Source: an uncultured Oscillospiraceae bacterium
GTDB lineage: Bacteria > Bacillota > Clostridia > Oscillospirales > Oscillospiraceae
Length of the DNA stretch: 30,393 nt
Assembly: GCA_944385775.1 (NCBI GenBank)
Contig: CALWYM010000037.1
Location: 1 to 30,393, forward strand
Direction of reading: 5' to 3'
Made by a program: the position numbers and the translations under genes. The notes under the pieces were generated by a model, which saw only the letters and a program-made list of their open reading frames with translations, was not told the origin of the DNA and made no database searches. This document shows, in pieces, positions 14,724 through 21,625 of the stretch (the first letter of the stretch is position 1; each line of letters begins with the position of its first letter).

Positions 14724-15842
14724 TCAGGTCCCCGATTTAAAATGGAAATATCCGCATTTAATCATGCCGTTATACAGCTTTCTTGTCTTGACTGACCGCC
14801 TGCCGAAATGCTTTTCCAGCTCCTCGTCGGAGGATATTATGTAAACGTCCCAGCCCGGCGTGGCTCTCATAGCCCGTCCGAAATCGGCGGCAAGCCGCTC
14901 CGCCTGCTGTTTTTCCAGCATACGCTGTCCGTAGGGCGGATTTGTGACTATAATACCCCGCTCCGTCCTTCTTGAAAAACGGGAAGCGTCGGAAACAGAG
15001 AAGGATATAAGCTCCTCTACCCCCGCTCTTTTTCCGTTTTGCCTTGCCATTTCCACAGCTCTCTGGTCAATGTCGGAGGCAAAGATTTTGTACTGACCGT
15101 TAAACTCCCGGCTTTTTGCCTCCTCCCGGGCGTCTTTCCATATACCGCTGTCAAGCCATCTCCATTTTTCAGCGGAAAAAGAACGGTTCAGTCCCGGTGC
15201 TCTGCCCTTGGCGGCAAGGGCAGCCTCAACGGCTATCGTCCCGCTGCCGCAGAACGGGTCGCAGAAGTCCCCCTTTCCCCTGTACCCTGCCATGTCAACA
15301 AGGGCTGCCGCCAGCGTCTCACGGATAGGCGCCTGAACCTGCGCAGGTCTGTACCCGCGCTTGTGAAGCCCTGTCCCGCTTGTGTCAAGGTAAAGGCACA
15401 CCTCGTCGTTTAATATGGAAAACTGTATCTGATACGTCTCCCCGTCCTCGGGAAGCCACTGTCTGCCGTACTTTTCGCCCAGCCTTTTTGAAACCGCCTT
15501 TTTGATTATCCGCTGGCAGTCCGGCACGGAATGAAGCGCTGAATTTAAGCTGAATCCCTTTACGGGAAAGCTGCCGCCCAGGGGAATGTACTTTTCCCAC
15601 TCCACCGTAAAGGCGCCCTCGAAAAGCTCCTCAAAGGTCGTTGCCTTATAGCCTGCCGTCTCAATAAGAATACGCTCGGCAAACCTGCTTCTTATATTGG
15701 CTCTGGCAACATCGGGTACGCTTCCCTCGAAGCGTACCCTGCCGTTTTCAGCCCTTACATTTTTCATTCCCATATGGGAAAGCTCGTTTTTAAGCGTACC
15801 CTCCAGCCCGAAAAGGCAGGGGGCGCACATTTTAAATTCCAT
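14724..15842 (-). CDS. THUMP-domain class I SAM-dependent RNA methyltransferase (RlmL N-domain/YpsC family)
   Basis: 372 residues. N-terminal ferredoxin-like plus THUMP region (about 1-160, including CLFGLEGTLKNEL and SGTGLHKRGYR), then a Rossmann methyltransferase domain with motif I DPFCGSGTIAVEAA (195-208), ASDIDQRAVEMA, and the catalytic NPPYGQR typical of N2-guanine or N6-adenine methylation. The family member RlmL makes m2G2445 in 23S rRNA; this protein has the length of the Firmicutes YpsC type, without the second methyltransferase domain of E. coli RlmL. The target base is therefore inferred. GAAAGAGG precedes the ATG. It lies 17 bases after the stalk-protein gene and directly upstream of the lipid-kinase gene. 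Confidence 0.93.
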   Translation of the reverse strand: MEFKMCAPCLFGLEGTLKNELSHMGMKNVRAENGRVRFEGSVPDVARANIRSRFAERILIETAGYKATTFEELFEGAFTVEWEKYIPLGGSFPVKGFSLNSALHSVPDCQRIIKKAVSKRLGEKYGRQWLPEDGETYQIQFSILNDEVCLYLDTSGTGLHKRGYRPAQVQAPIRETLAAALVDMAGYRGKGDFCDPFCGSGTIAVEAALAAKGRAPGLNRSFSAEKWRWLDSGIWKDAREEAKSREFNGQYKIFASDIDQRAVEMARQNGKRAGVEELISFSVSDASRFSRRTERGIIVTNPPYGQRMLEKQQAERLAADFGRAMRATPGWDVYIISSDEELEKHFGRRSVKTRKLYNGMIKCGYFHFKSGT

Positions 15843-15859
15843 ATAATCCTCTTTCGTTT

Positions 15860-17203
15860 TTACTGAATTTCAACTACGGTGTCACCCTCAGGAATAGAAG
15901 CGTCCACCTTTTCATCGTAGGGCTGTGCGTTAGTCTTAAAGCTAAGTGTAAAGTACTCGGTACCCTTCTCGGAGGCAGTAACCTCAATATTTATATTATT
16001 TCCCGTCACATAAAGCTCGATGGAGTTTTCAGAGGTGCCGTAAGCTATGTCCATTGTTCCCCGAACTCCCGTAACATTGTCGCCCACCATCATAATTGCG
16101 ATATTTGCCGTAATACCGTTTTCGTCGTATACCATGCTGTATCCCCCGGCAGTCCTTTCCATGGTACTGTCCTCAAAGGGCAGCGTCATGTCGGGGTTAA
16201 AGGTAAACATGCCGTAGCCTGAAAGGGTGTAAAGAAGCTGACCCATTGTAACAGGCTCCGTGGAAGTAGCCGGCTGTACCGATGTTACAGGGGCGTTGTA
16301 GCCCTTAAGCCACGCGCCCTTCTCATAGCCCATATTGCTTAGCATAAGGTCGGCAAGCTGACCCTTCATATATATCTCCCCTGTCTCACCGTTAAGCTTA
16401 ACGGTAACAGCGGAGGAGAGCATACTCCTTACAAGCTCCTCGTCAGCATCGGCAGAGAGGTTATGCTCGATAAGACTCATAAAATCGGCAAAGTCATAGG
16501 TAAACTCCGCCTCAACGTTAACTCCGTCAGTTAAAATATCGCCAAGAAGGCTAAAGTCAAACTCCACAGACTCACCGTTATAGAGAGTGAGGGTTCCCTG
16601 AAGATCCGTTGTGCCCTTTGCGCCCTGAGCACTTCCGCTGTCGACCTTCCGATTCTTCTCCAGAATACCGTTGAAGATTGTAAATCTCTCGTCAAGGGCG
16701 GAAATGGCAGCCTCAACGTCCGTAATTGTCACGATGTTGTATACGGACACAACCTCAAGACCCACGCCCTCGCAGGCAAATCTGAGAGGTACGAAAAGCT
16801 CACCGTTTTTCATGTAGCTTGCCACATCCGTGTCAAATGTCATGGGATAGCCGCCTATTTGAACGGTTACATCGTAGGAGCCTTCCGTAAAGAGTACGGT
16901 AATATCATTGTAGGTAATTCCCACAGCATCGCCGTCCCTTACAAGTTCGCCGCCGATAACCTCGCTCAGCTTCTCGGCAGACACCATTGTGCGCCAGCCG
17001 GAATATTCAACCTCACCAAGCTCTGCCCTTTTGCCGTCTACAAAGAAAACAGTCTCCAACGGCTCAGACGGCAAAATCACGGTACCCTCCGGCAGTATAA
17101 GCCCGGCGTCAATATTCCCCGACGTATCCGCCGCCGCTGCCGGTAAAGCCAAAGCGAATATCATTGCTGCCGATAAAATGAACCCAAAAAACCGCTTGAA
17201 CAT
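15860..17203 (-). CDS. Secreted protein with copper-amine-oxidase-like stalk domain
   Basis: 447 residues. Residues 1-25 are a Sec signal peptide (MFKRFFGFILSAAMIFALAL, then PAAAA before Asp), with cleavage predicted near AAA-D. Residues about 50-165 resemble the copper amine oxidase N-terminal (stalk) domain seen in many Clostridia surface proteins: VFFVDGKRAELG, ... NGELFVPLRFACEGVGLEVV. The rest (about 170-447) is beta-rich with no recognised family: TLTLYNGESVEFDFSLLGD, MLSSAVTVKLNGETGEIYMKGQLADLM, and a tail ending EGDTVVEIQ. No cell-wall anchor, SLH domain or membrane helix beyond the signal is seen. It is placed 35 bases after the HAD gene and 17 before the methyltransferase gene, so it is probably co-transcribed with them. 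Function unknown. Confidence 0.85.
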   Translation of the reverse strand: MFKRFFGFILSAAMIFALALPAAAADTSGNIDAGLILPEGTVILPSEPLETVFFVDGKRAELGEVEYSGWRTMVSAEKLSEVIGGELVRDGDAVGITYNDITVLFTEGSYDVTVQIGGYPMTFDTDVASYMKNGELFVPLRFACEGVGLEVVSVYNIVTITDVEAAISALDERFTIFNGILEKNRKVDSGSAQGAKGTTDLQGTLTLYNGESVEFDFSLLGDILTDGVNVEAEFTYDFADFMSLIEHNLSADADEELVRSMLSSAVTVKLNGETGEIYMKGQLADLMLSNMGYEKGAWLKGYNAPVTSVQPATSTEPVTMGQLLYTLSGYGMFTFNPDMTLPFEDSTMERTAGGYSMVYDENGITANIAIMMVGDNVTGVRGTMDIAYGTSENSIELYVTGNNINIEVTASEKGTEYFTLSFKTNAQPYDEKVDASIPEGDTVVEIQ

Positions 17204-17238
17204 TTTCCGTACCTCCCTGTAATTTTAAATTTTTATAT

Positions 17239-17889
17239 TTACCCCTGAAGAAGCTCCAGCGCCTCCTCCGGTGTATCTACAATATAGTCAGCCCCGGCCT
17301 GCTCAAGCTCCTCTCTTGTGCCGTAGCCGTAGGTAACGCCGAGAGAAGTCATGCCCAGCTTGCCGGCGCTTATAATATCATACTTTCTGTCGCCTATCAT
17401 CATGGTGTCCGCTCCTCTAGGAATACCTGCCGATTCCAGCACATAGCGGAGCACGTCGTCCTTGCTGTTACGGCTGCCGTCCAGCTCGGCGCCGCCTATA
17501 AAATCAAAGTACTTACTTATGTCAAACCTTTCAAGAATCTGCTTTACATAAACTTCAGGCTTTGAGGACGCCACAAGGAGAATATGACCCTTTTTGTGAA
17601 GCTCCGACAAAAGAGCCGGTATTCCGTCGTACACCTTGCACTGGAAAATGCCCTTTTCCGTATAATACTCCCTGTAAAGCTCTAACGCTTTCGTTATTTT
17701 CTCACCCTTGAAGCCGCAGAAATTCTCAAAGGAATAGCTGAGAGGAGGACCTATAAAGTAGCTTTCAGGCACATCGGGCATTTTCTCTCCGAGAGAGGAG
17801 AGGGCGTATTTCACGCTGTTTATAACCCCCTCGTCAGACTTTATTACAGTTCCGTCAAGATCAAAAATCATATACTTATATATTTTCAT
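17239..17889 (-). CDS. HAD-superfamily hydrolase, phosphoglycolate phosphatase-like
   Basis: 216 residues, HAD subfamily IA. Motif I DLDGTVIKSD (nucleophile Asp10, acid Asp12), a four-helix cap domain between about residues 16 and 80, motif II VASSKP (about 106-111), the motif III lysine in the SRNSKDDVLRYVL region, and motif IV MIGDRKYDIISAGKLG. These fit a small-molecule phosphatase such as Gph/PpaX; the substrate cannot be fixed from sequence. GTGAGG lies before the ATG. It starts six bases after the pcrA stop and is probably translated from the same mRNA. Confidence 0.93.
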   Translation of the reverse strand: MKIYKYMIFDLDGTVIKSDEGVINSVKYALSSLGEKMPDVPESYFIGPPLSYSFENFCGFKGEKITKALELYREYYTEKGIFQCKVYDGIPALLSELHKKGHILLVASSKPEVYVKQILERFDISKYFDFIGGAELDGSRNSKDDVLRYVLESAGIPRGADTMMIGDRKYDIISAGKLGMTSLGVTYGYGTREELEQAGADYIVDTPEEALELLQG

Positions 17890-17895
17890 AAAACC

Positions 17896-20418
17896 TCACA
17901 CCTTCTTCATAAAAGCTCCTGCCGTTTTCAGCATGAGCCGTTTCTCGCCAACATTGTCAAAGGAAATCTTCAAAAGCGCGTCGCCGGGCATGGCAGTTAC
18001 CTCAAGGACCTGCCCCTTGCCGAAGGCGCGGTGCTCAACCATATCCCCCACGGAAAGGCTCATCAGGGGAGCGGCGGAGGACTGAACGGGAATTTCCTTT
18101 TTCTCCTTCGCCTTCGGTATGGGTCGCCGCCGAACCTCGCTGTTTTTATAGCTGTACCCGCCGCCGGTAACGGTATTTTTAGGTACATAGCCCTCGTCAC
18201 CGTCTCCGTAGTCACGGCGGTACCGCGCGCCGGAATATGTGTTCCTTCCGCCGTAGGCGGAGTAGGTATCGCTGTCGCCGTAGCGGTACTCACGGAAGCT
18301 GTCGTAGCCCTCGCCGTCCGTTTCGGGACGCTCCAGGTGCTCCGGGGGAATCTCATCAACAAATCGGCTTAAAAGATTTGCCGAAGTCCGACCGAAAAGC
18401 ATACGGCGCTTTGCCGCCGTCAGAGTAAGGTGCTGCCGTGCCCTTGTCAGTGCCACGTAGCACAGCCTCCGCTCCTCCTCCATCTCCTCCGGCTCTCCGA
18501 TTGACCGGCTTGAGGGGAAAATGTTATCCTCCACGCCCACAACGAAAACCCATGGAAATTCCAGCCCCTTGGCGGCGTGCATTGTCATAAGAATTACGTT
18601 ATTGTCATCTTCCTCCACGCTGTCAAGGTCGGAATAAAGGGCAATCTCGTCCAAAAAGCCCGCAAGTGTCGGCTCTTCGGTACGCTCCATGTAGCCCGCG
18701 ATATTGCTTTTTAGCTCCTTTATGTTATCTATCCTTGAAAGGGCGTCGTCCTTTTCCCCCAGTGCCGCCATATACCCTGTTTTGTCCAGCATATAGTCGT
18801 AAAATTCATCAAGGGGCAGCTCCTCGCTTTTTTCACGAAGGTCGGAAATCATGCGGTAAAACTCCGAAAGCTTCCCCGCGCTCCGCTTTAAAGCCGGGTA
18901 CTCCCCAGCCCCTCCGATTACCTCCATCAGGGAAAGACCCTCTCTCGCCCCGATCTCACGTATATTTTCCACCGTACCGGGTCCTATTCCCCGGGGCGGA
19001 TTATTTATAATCCTCAAAACCCTGAGATCGTCACCCGAGTTTGAAACCGCGGATAGATAGCTCGTCACGTCCTTAATCTCGGCGTGGTCAAAAAACCTCA
19101 TGCCGCCAACGACCTTGTAGGGGATATTGTTCCGCTTAAAGGCGTATTCCAGCCTGTTTGACTGGGCGTTCATACGGTATAGCACGGCAAAGTCGCGCCA
19201 GTTCATACCCGTGCCCACGGCATAGATTATCCTTGCCGCCACGTACTGTGCCTCGTCGTCCTCATTATCCGCGATGTAAAGCGTAGGCTTTTCGCCCTGC
19301 CCACGGTCAGTCCACAGTTCCTTGCCCTTTCTGCCGGAATTGTGACGTATAACCGCGTTGGCTGCCCCGAGAATATGACCGGTGGAGCGGTAATTTTGCT
19401 CCAGCTTAATGGTCCTCGCACCCTCAAACTGCTTTTCAAAGGACAGTATATTCTCTATCGTCGCCCCGCGAAAACGGTAAATGCTCTGGTCGTCGTCACC
19501 TACAACGCATATGTTGCCGTAGCCCCCGGCAAGAGTGCTGACAAGCTTGTACTGAAGCTTGGACGTGTCCTGATACTCGTCCACCAGCACATAGCGGAAA
19601 AATTTCTGATAGTAGCTCCGTACCTCCTCATACTCCGACAAAAGTCGGACGGTAAGGAAAATCAAATCGTCAAAATCCACGGCGCCGGCGTTTTTCAGCC
19701 GCTTTTCATACTCCTCATACGCCCTCGCGATGTGGCGAAGACGCATATCGCCCCGTTTTTCCCCCTCAGCCGCCATGTCCTCCGGACCCATAAGCCCGTC
19801 CTTAAACCGGCTTATCTGAGAAAGCACCGCCCTGGGCGGAAACTGCTTTTCGTCCATGTCCAGCTCCTTTAAGACCCTTTTCATAACAGCCTGGGAGTCG
19901 GAAGAATCATATATGGTAAAAGACCTGGGATAGCCCAGAAGCTCTATGTACCTACGCAAAATCCGGACGCAGGCGGAGTGAAAAGTCATCGCCCATATGT
20001 CCGTCGCCACGTCTCCAAGGGCGGCTCTGAGCCTTCCCTTAAGCTCCTCCGCCGCCTTGTTTGTAAATGTAATCGCCAGAATACGCCAGCTCTCAGCCGG
20101 CTCCACCTGGCAAAGAGAACGGATATAGTCGTCTGCCGGTATTTTTCCCTCTGCCGCCTCCTCCAAAAGGCAAAGCTCCTTTTCCCCGGCATACTCAGGC
20201 ACCTCAGTCGTGTCGCTGCCCCTGCCGTACCGTATCAGGTTGACTATCCTGTTTATCAGCACCGTTGTCTTTCCGCTTCCGGCACCCGCAAGAAGAAGCA
20301 GCGGTCCCTCCGTTGTGAGCACTGCCTCCTGCTGCATATTATTAAGTTCTTTAAAGTCGTTTCTGATAATGCTCCGGCGCGCCGCAGCATATCTTTTTCT
20401 GAATTCCGTTTTGTCCAT
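17896..20418 (-). CDS. pcrA: ATP-dependent 3'-5' DNA helicase PcrA/UvrD
   Basis: 840 residues, longer than the roughly 730 of Bacillus PcrA. Superfamily 1A motifs: Q-motif LNNMQQEAV (25-33), Walker A GAGSGKTT (45-52), Ia AITFTNKAAEEL, II VDEYQDTSKLQY, III VGDDDQSIYRFRGA, IV EQNYRSTGHIL, V MTMHAAKGLEFPWVFVVG, VI LCYVALTRARQHL. Extra length comes from an acidic insertion after the Walker A region (about 65-110) and a Tyr/Gly/Arg-rich linker (about 700-775). The C-terminal SVGDMVEHRAFGKGQVLEV is the Tudor-like domain that binds RNA polymerase in this family. It acts in mismatch and nucleotide-excision repair and removes recombination or transcription complexes. No Shine-Dalgarno precedes the ATG, while a promoter -10 lies only seven bases upstream. 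First gene of a five-gene minus-strand train. Confidence 0.97.
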   Translation of the reverse strand: MDKTEFRKRYAAARRSIIRNDFKELNNMQQEAVLTTEGPLLLLAGAGSGKTTVLINRIVNLIRYGRGSDTTEVPEYAGEKELCLLEEAAEGKIPADDYIRSLCQVEPAESWRILAITFTNKAAEELKGRLRAALGDVATDIWAMTFHSACVRILRRYIELLGYPRSFTIYDSSDSQAVMKRVLKELDMDEKQFPPRAVLSQISRFKDGLMGPEDMAAEGEKRGDMRLRHIARAYEEYEKRLKNAGAVDFDDLIFLTVRLLSEYEEVRSYYQKFFRYVLVDEYQDTSKLQYKLVSTLAGGYGNICVVGDDDQSIYRFRGATIENILSFEKQFEGARTIKLEQNYRSTGHILGAANAVIRHNSGRKGKELWTDRGQGEKPTLYIADNEDDEAQYVAARIIYAVGTGMNWRDFAVLYRMNAQSNRLEYAFKRNNIPYKVVGGMRFFDHAEIKDVTSYLSAVSNSGDDLRVLRIINNPPRGIGPGTVENIREIGAREGLSLMEVIGGAGEYPALKRSAGKLSEFYRMISDLREKSEELPLDEFYDYMLDKTGYMAALGEKDDALSRIDNIKELKSNIAGYMERTEEPTLAGFLDEIALYSDLDSVEEDDNNVILMTMHAAKGLEFPWVFVVGVEDNIFPSSRSIGEPEEMEEERRLCYVALTRARQHLTLTAAKRRMLFGRTSANLLSRFVDEIPPEHLERPETDGEGYDSFREYRYGDSDTYSAYGGRNTYSGARYRRDYGDGDEGYVPKNTVTGGGYSYKNSEVRRRPIPKAKEKKEIPVQSSAAPLMSLSVGDMVEHRAFGKGQVLEVTAMPGDALLKISFDNVGEKRLMLKTAGAFMKKV

Positions 20419-20425
20419 AAACGTT

Positions 20426-20454
20426 ATTATACACTAGCCGCTTCCCTTTTTAAA
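20426..20454 (-). promoter_or_regulatory. pcrA promoter placed for leaderless transcription
   Basis: TTTAAA at 20454-20449, a 17-base spacer, and a perfect TATAAT at 20431-20426 on the minus strand. Only seven bases separate the -10 from the pcrA ATG at 20418, so the predicted transcription start is at or next to the A of ATG. Confidence 0.6.
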
Positions 20455-20470
20455 GGTATTTTTTGTGAAC

Positions 20471-20497
20471 AAAAAAGGACGGGAATTTTTCCCGCCC
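20471..20497 (-). terminator. Intrinsic terminator, minus strand
   Basis: On the minus strand GGCGGG, an A/T loop, CCCGUCC with one G-U pair, then six U. It closes the uracil-DNA glycosylase transcript before pcrA, although it lies about 250 bases past that stop. Confidence 0.65.
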
Positions 20498-20521
20498 CCT
20501 CAATATCTGAAAATAAAATAA

Positions 20522-20546
20522 CTGGCGAGAGCTGCCCGCTCCCGCC
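20522..20546 (-). terminator. Second hairpin, possible terminator
   Basis: TGGCGAGAGC / GCTCCCGCCA with one mismatch and a five-base loop; on the minus strand it is followed by GTTATTTTATTTTC. Weak terminator or RNA 3'-end stabiliser in tandem with the one at 20471. Confidence 0.4.
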
Positions 20547-20748
20547 AATCAACAAGAAAAAATGAAAAAAGAGGATAAAATGAAAAAGGTGAATTATTCT
20601 TCACGGTTATTATATTACAGTATAATTGTTACTAAAAAAACAGTTAAATTATTTCAAAAGTATTACATTATATTTTTTTAGCATTAAAAATCAGGCTTTT
20701 TTCTGTAATATACCATTTTGTCCCACAATTTTCCTATACCTCACCATT

Positions 20749-21318
20749 TTACTGAAGTACCCAGGGGCACACGTCCAAAATAAGCCTGTGCAGTTTTTTA
20801 AGGTCAAGGAATGTCTCCGGTCGCTTTGATTCGTCACGGAGCAGCGCCGACGGATGGTACAGCGCCATATATTTAATATCGTTTCTGTCAAATATTCCGC
20901 CGTGGCTTACGGAAATTTTAAACTCCTTCCCTATAAGCTCCCTGGCCGCAATACGCCCCAGACAGACTATTATCTTGGGCTTCACCAGCTCAATCTGCTG
21001 CCGCAGCCAATCAATACAGGCCTGCTGCTCCTCGTCCGTGGGGTCACGGTTTTCCGGCGGGCGGCACTTTACAATATTTGTTATATAACAGTTCTTGTCA
21101 CGGGAAAGACCCACAATCTCAAGCATAACGTCGAGAAGCTGCCCGGCTCTGCCGACGAAGGGCACACCCTCTCTGTCCTCGGTTTCTCCCGGTCCCTCGC
21201 CGACAAGCATAACGTCCGCGTCACGGACGCCGGCGCCGAAAACAAGGTTATGCCGTCCTTTCCTCAGCTGACATTTAGTACAGTTCAGGCAGAGAAAATT
21301 AAGCTCCTCCCATGTCAT
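20749..21318 (-). CDS. Uracil-DNA glycosylase, family 4, iron-sulfur type
   Basis: 189 residues. It removes uracil from DNA in base-excision repair. Cluster-type cysteines: CxxC at 10-13 (with a further Cys16), then KCRPPENRDP and QQACIDW, spaced as expected for the 4Fe-4S ligands of family 4. Active-site motifs GEGPGETEDREGVPFVGRAGQLLD (first motif GEGPG) and HPSALLRD (second motif) are intact. AAAGGAGGG precedes the ATG. Monocistronic, with its own promoter; it reads away from the topoisomerase operon. Confidence 0.94.
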   Translation of the reverse strand: MTWEELNFLCLNCTKCQLRKGRHNLVFGAGVRDADVMLVGEGPGETEDREGVPFVGRAGQLLDVMLEIVGLSRDKNCYITNIVKCRPPENRDPTDEEQQACIDWLRQQIELVKPKIIVCLGRIAARELIGKEFKISVSHGGIFDRNDIKYMALYHPSALLRDESKRPETFLDLKKLHRLILDVCPWVLQ

Positions 21319-21343
21319 TTTCCGCCCTCCTTTGCCCCGTTTT

Positions 21344-21371
21344 TATTAACTTATTTTATCACGGCTGTCAA
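21344..21371 (-). promoter_or_regulatory. Probable promoter of the uracil-DNA glycosylase gene
   Basis: Perfect TTGACA at 21371-21366, a 16-base spacer, and TTAATA at 21349-21344 on the minus strand, about 25 bases before the ATG. Confidence 0.5.
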
Positions 21372-21422
21372 TAGCTAAAAATTTCCTGTTTATTTCCGTT
21401 TACGGTGACAATAATAGCATTT

Positions 21423-21517
21423 AGACGGGAAAACAAAAAAGGTCTCGCCCCCGAAAAAACGGGGCTTTCCCGTCTTTAAGGAAAGGGAGCCTCTGAGCTT
21501 ATCGGAGGCTCCCTTTT
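21423..21517. other. Two tandem RNA-type hairpins of unknown role
   Basis: First: a perfect 10-bp outer stem AGACGGGAAA / TTTCCCGTCT (21423-21432, 21466-21475) encloses an inner CCCCG-A6-CGGGG hairpin. Second: AAAGGGAGCCTC / GAGGCTCCCTTT (21482-21493, 21505-21516) followed by a short T-run on the plus strand. Both lie upstream of the plus-strand promoter, so they are not in that gene's leader. Confidence 0.5.
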
Positions 21518-21535
21518 GAGACATGGGGGGCGCCC

Positions 21536-21564
21536 TTGAAAAAAGGCTGGGCATGGGATATAAT
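21536..21564 (+). promoter_or_regulatory. Strong sigma-A promoter of the topoisomerase operon
   Basis: TTGAAA at 21536-21541, a 17-base spacer, and a perfect TATAAT at 21559-21564, about 60 bases before the ATG at 21626. Confidence 0.8.
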
Positions 21565-21625
21565 ATATTCTAAAAATGGGTTTTTGTGCCCTTCAGTACA
21601 TATTTATTTAAGGTGATTTTATAAG

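Larger units (their letters stand above)
20419..20748. other. 330-base intergenic stretch between pcrA and the uracil-DNA glycosylase
   Basis: Holds the pcrA promoter (20426-20454) and two minus-strand hairpins (20471-20497 and 20522-20546). The right half, 20570-20748, is very AT-rich, with no convincing gene. Confidence 0.7.
21319..21625. other. 307-base divergent intergenic region with two tandem hairpins
   Basis: Holds the two outward promoters (21344-21371 minus, 21536-21564 plus). Between them are a nested hairpin at 21423-21475 and a terminator-like hairpin at 21482-21517. No gene is seen. Confidence 0.75.

Noticed and set aside
20580..20681. 33-codon plus-strand frame (MKKVNYSSRLLYY...) with AGAGGA upstream
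   Set aside because: Lies in very AT-rich DNA, has a short spacer, no clear promoter and no recognisable homology; chance is likely.
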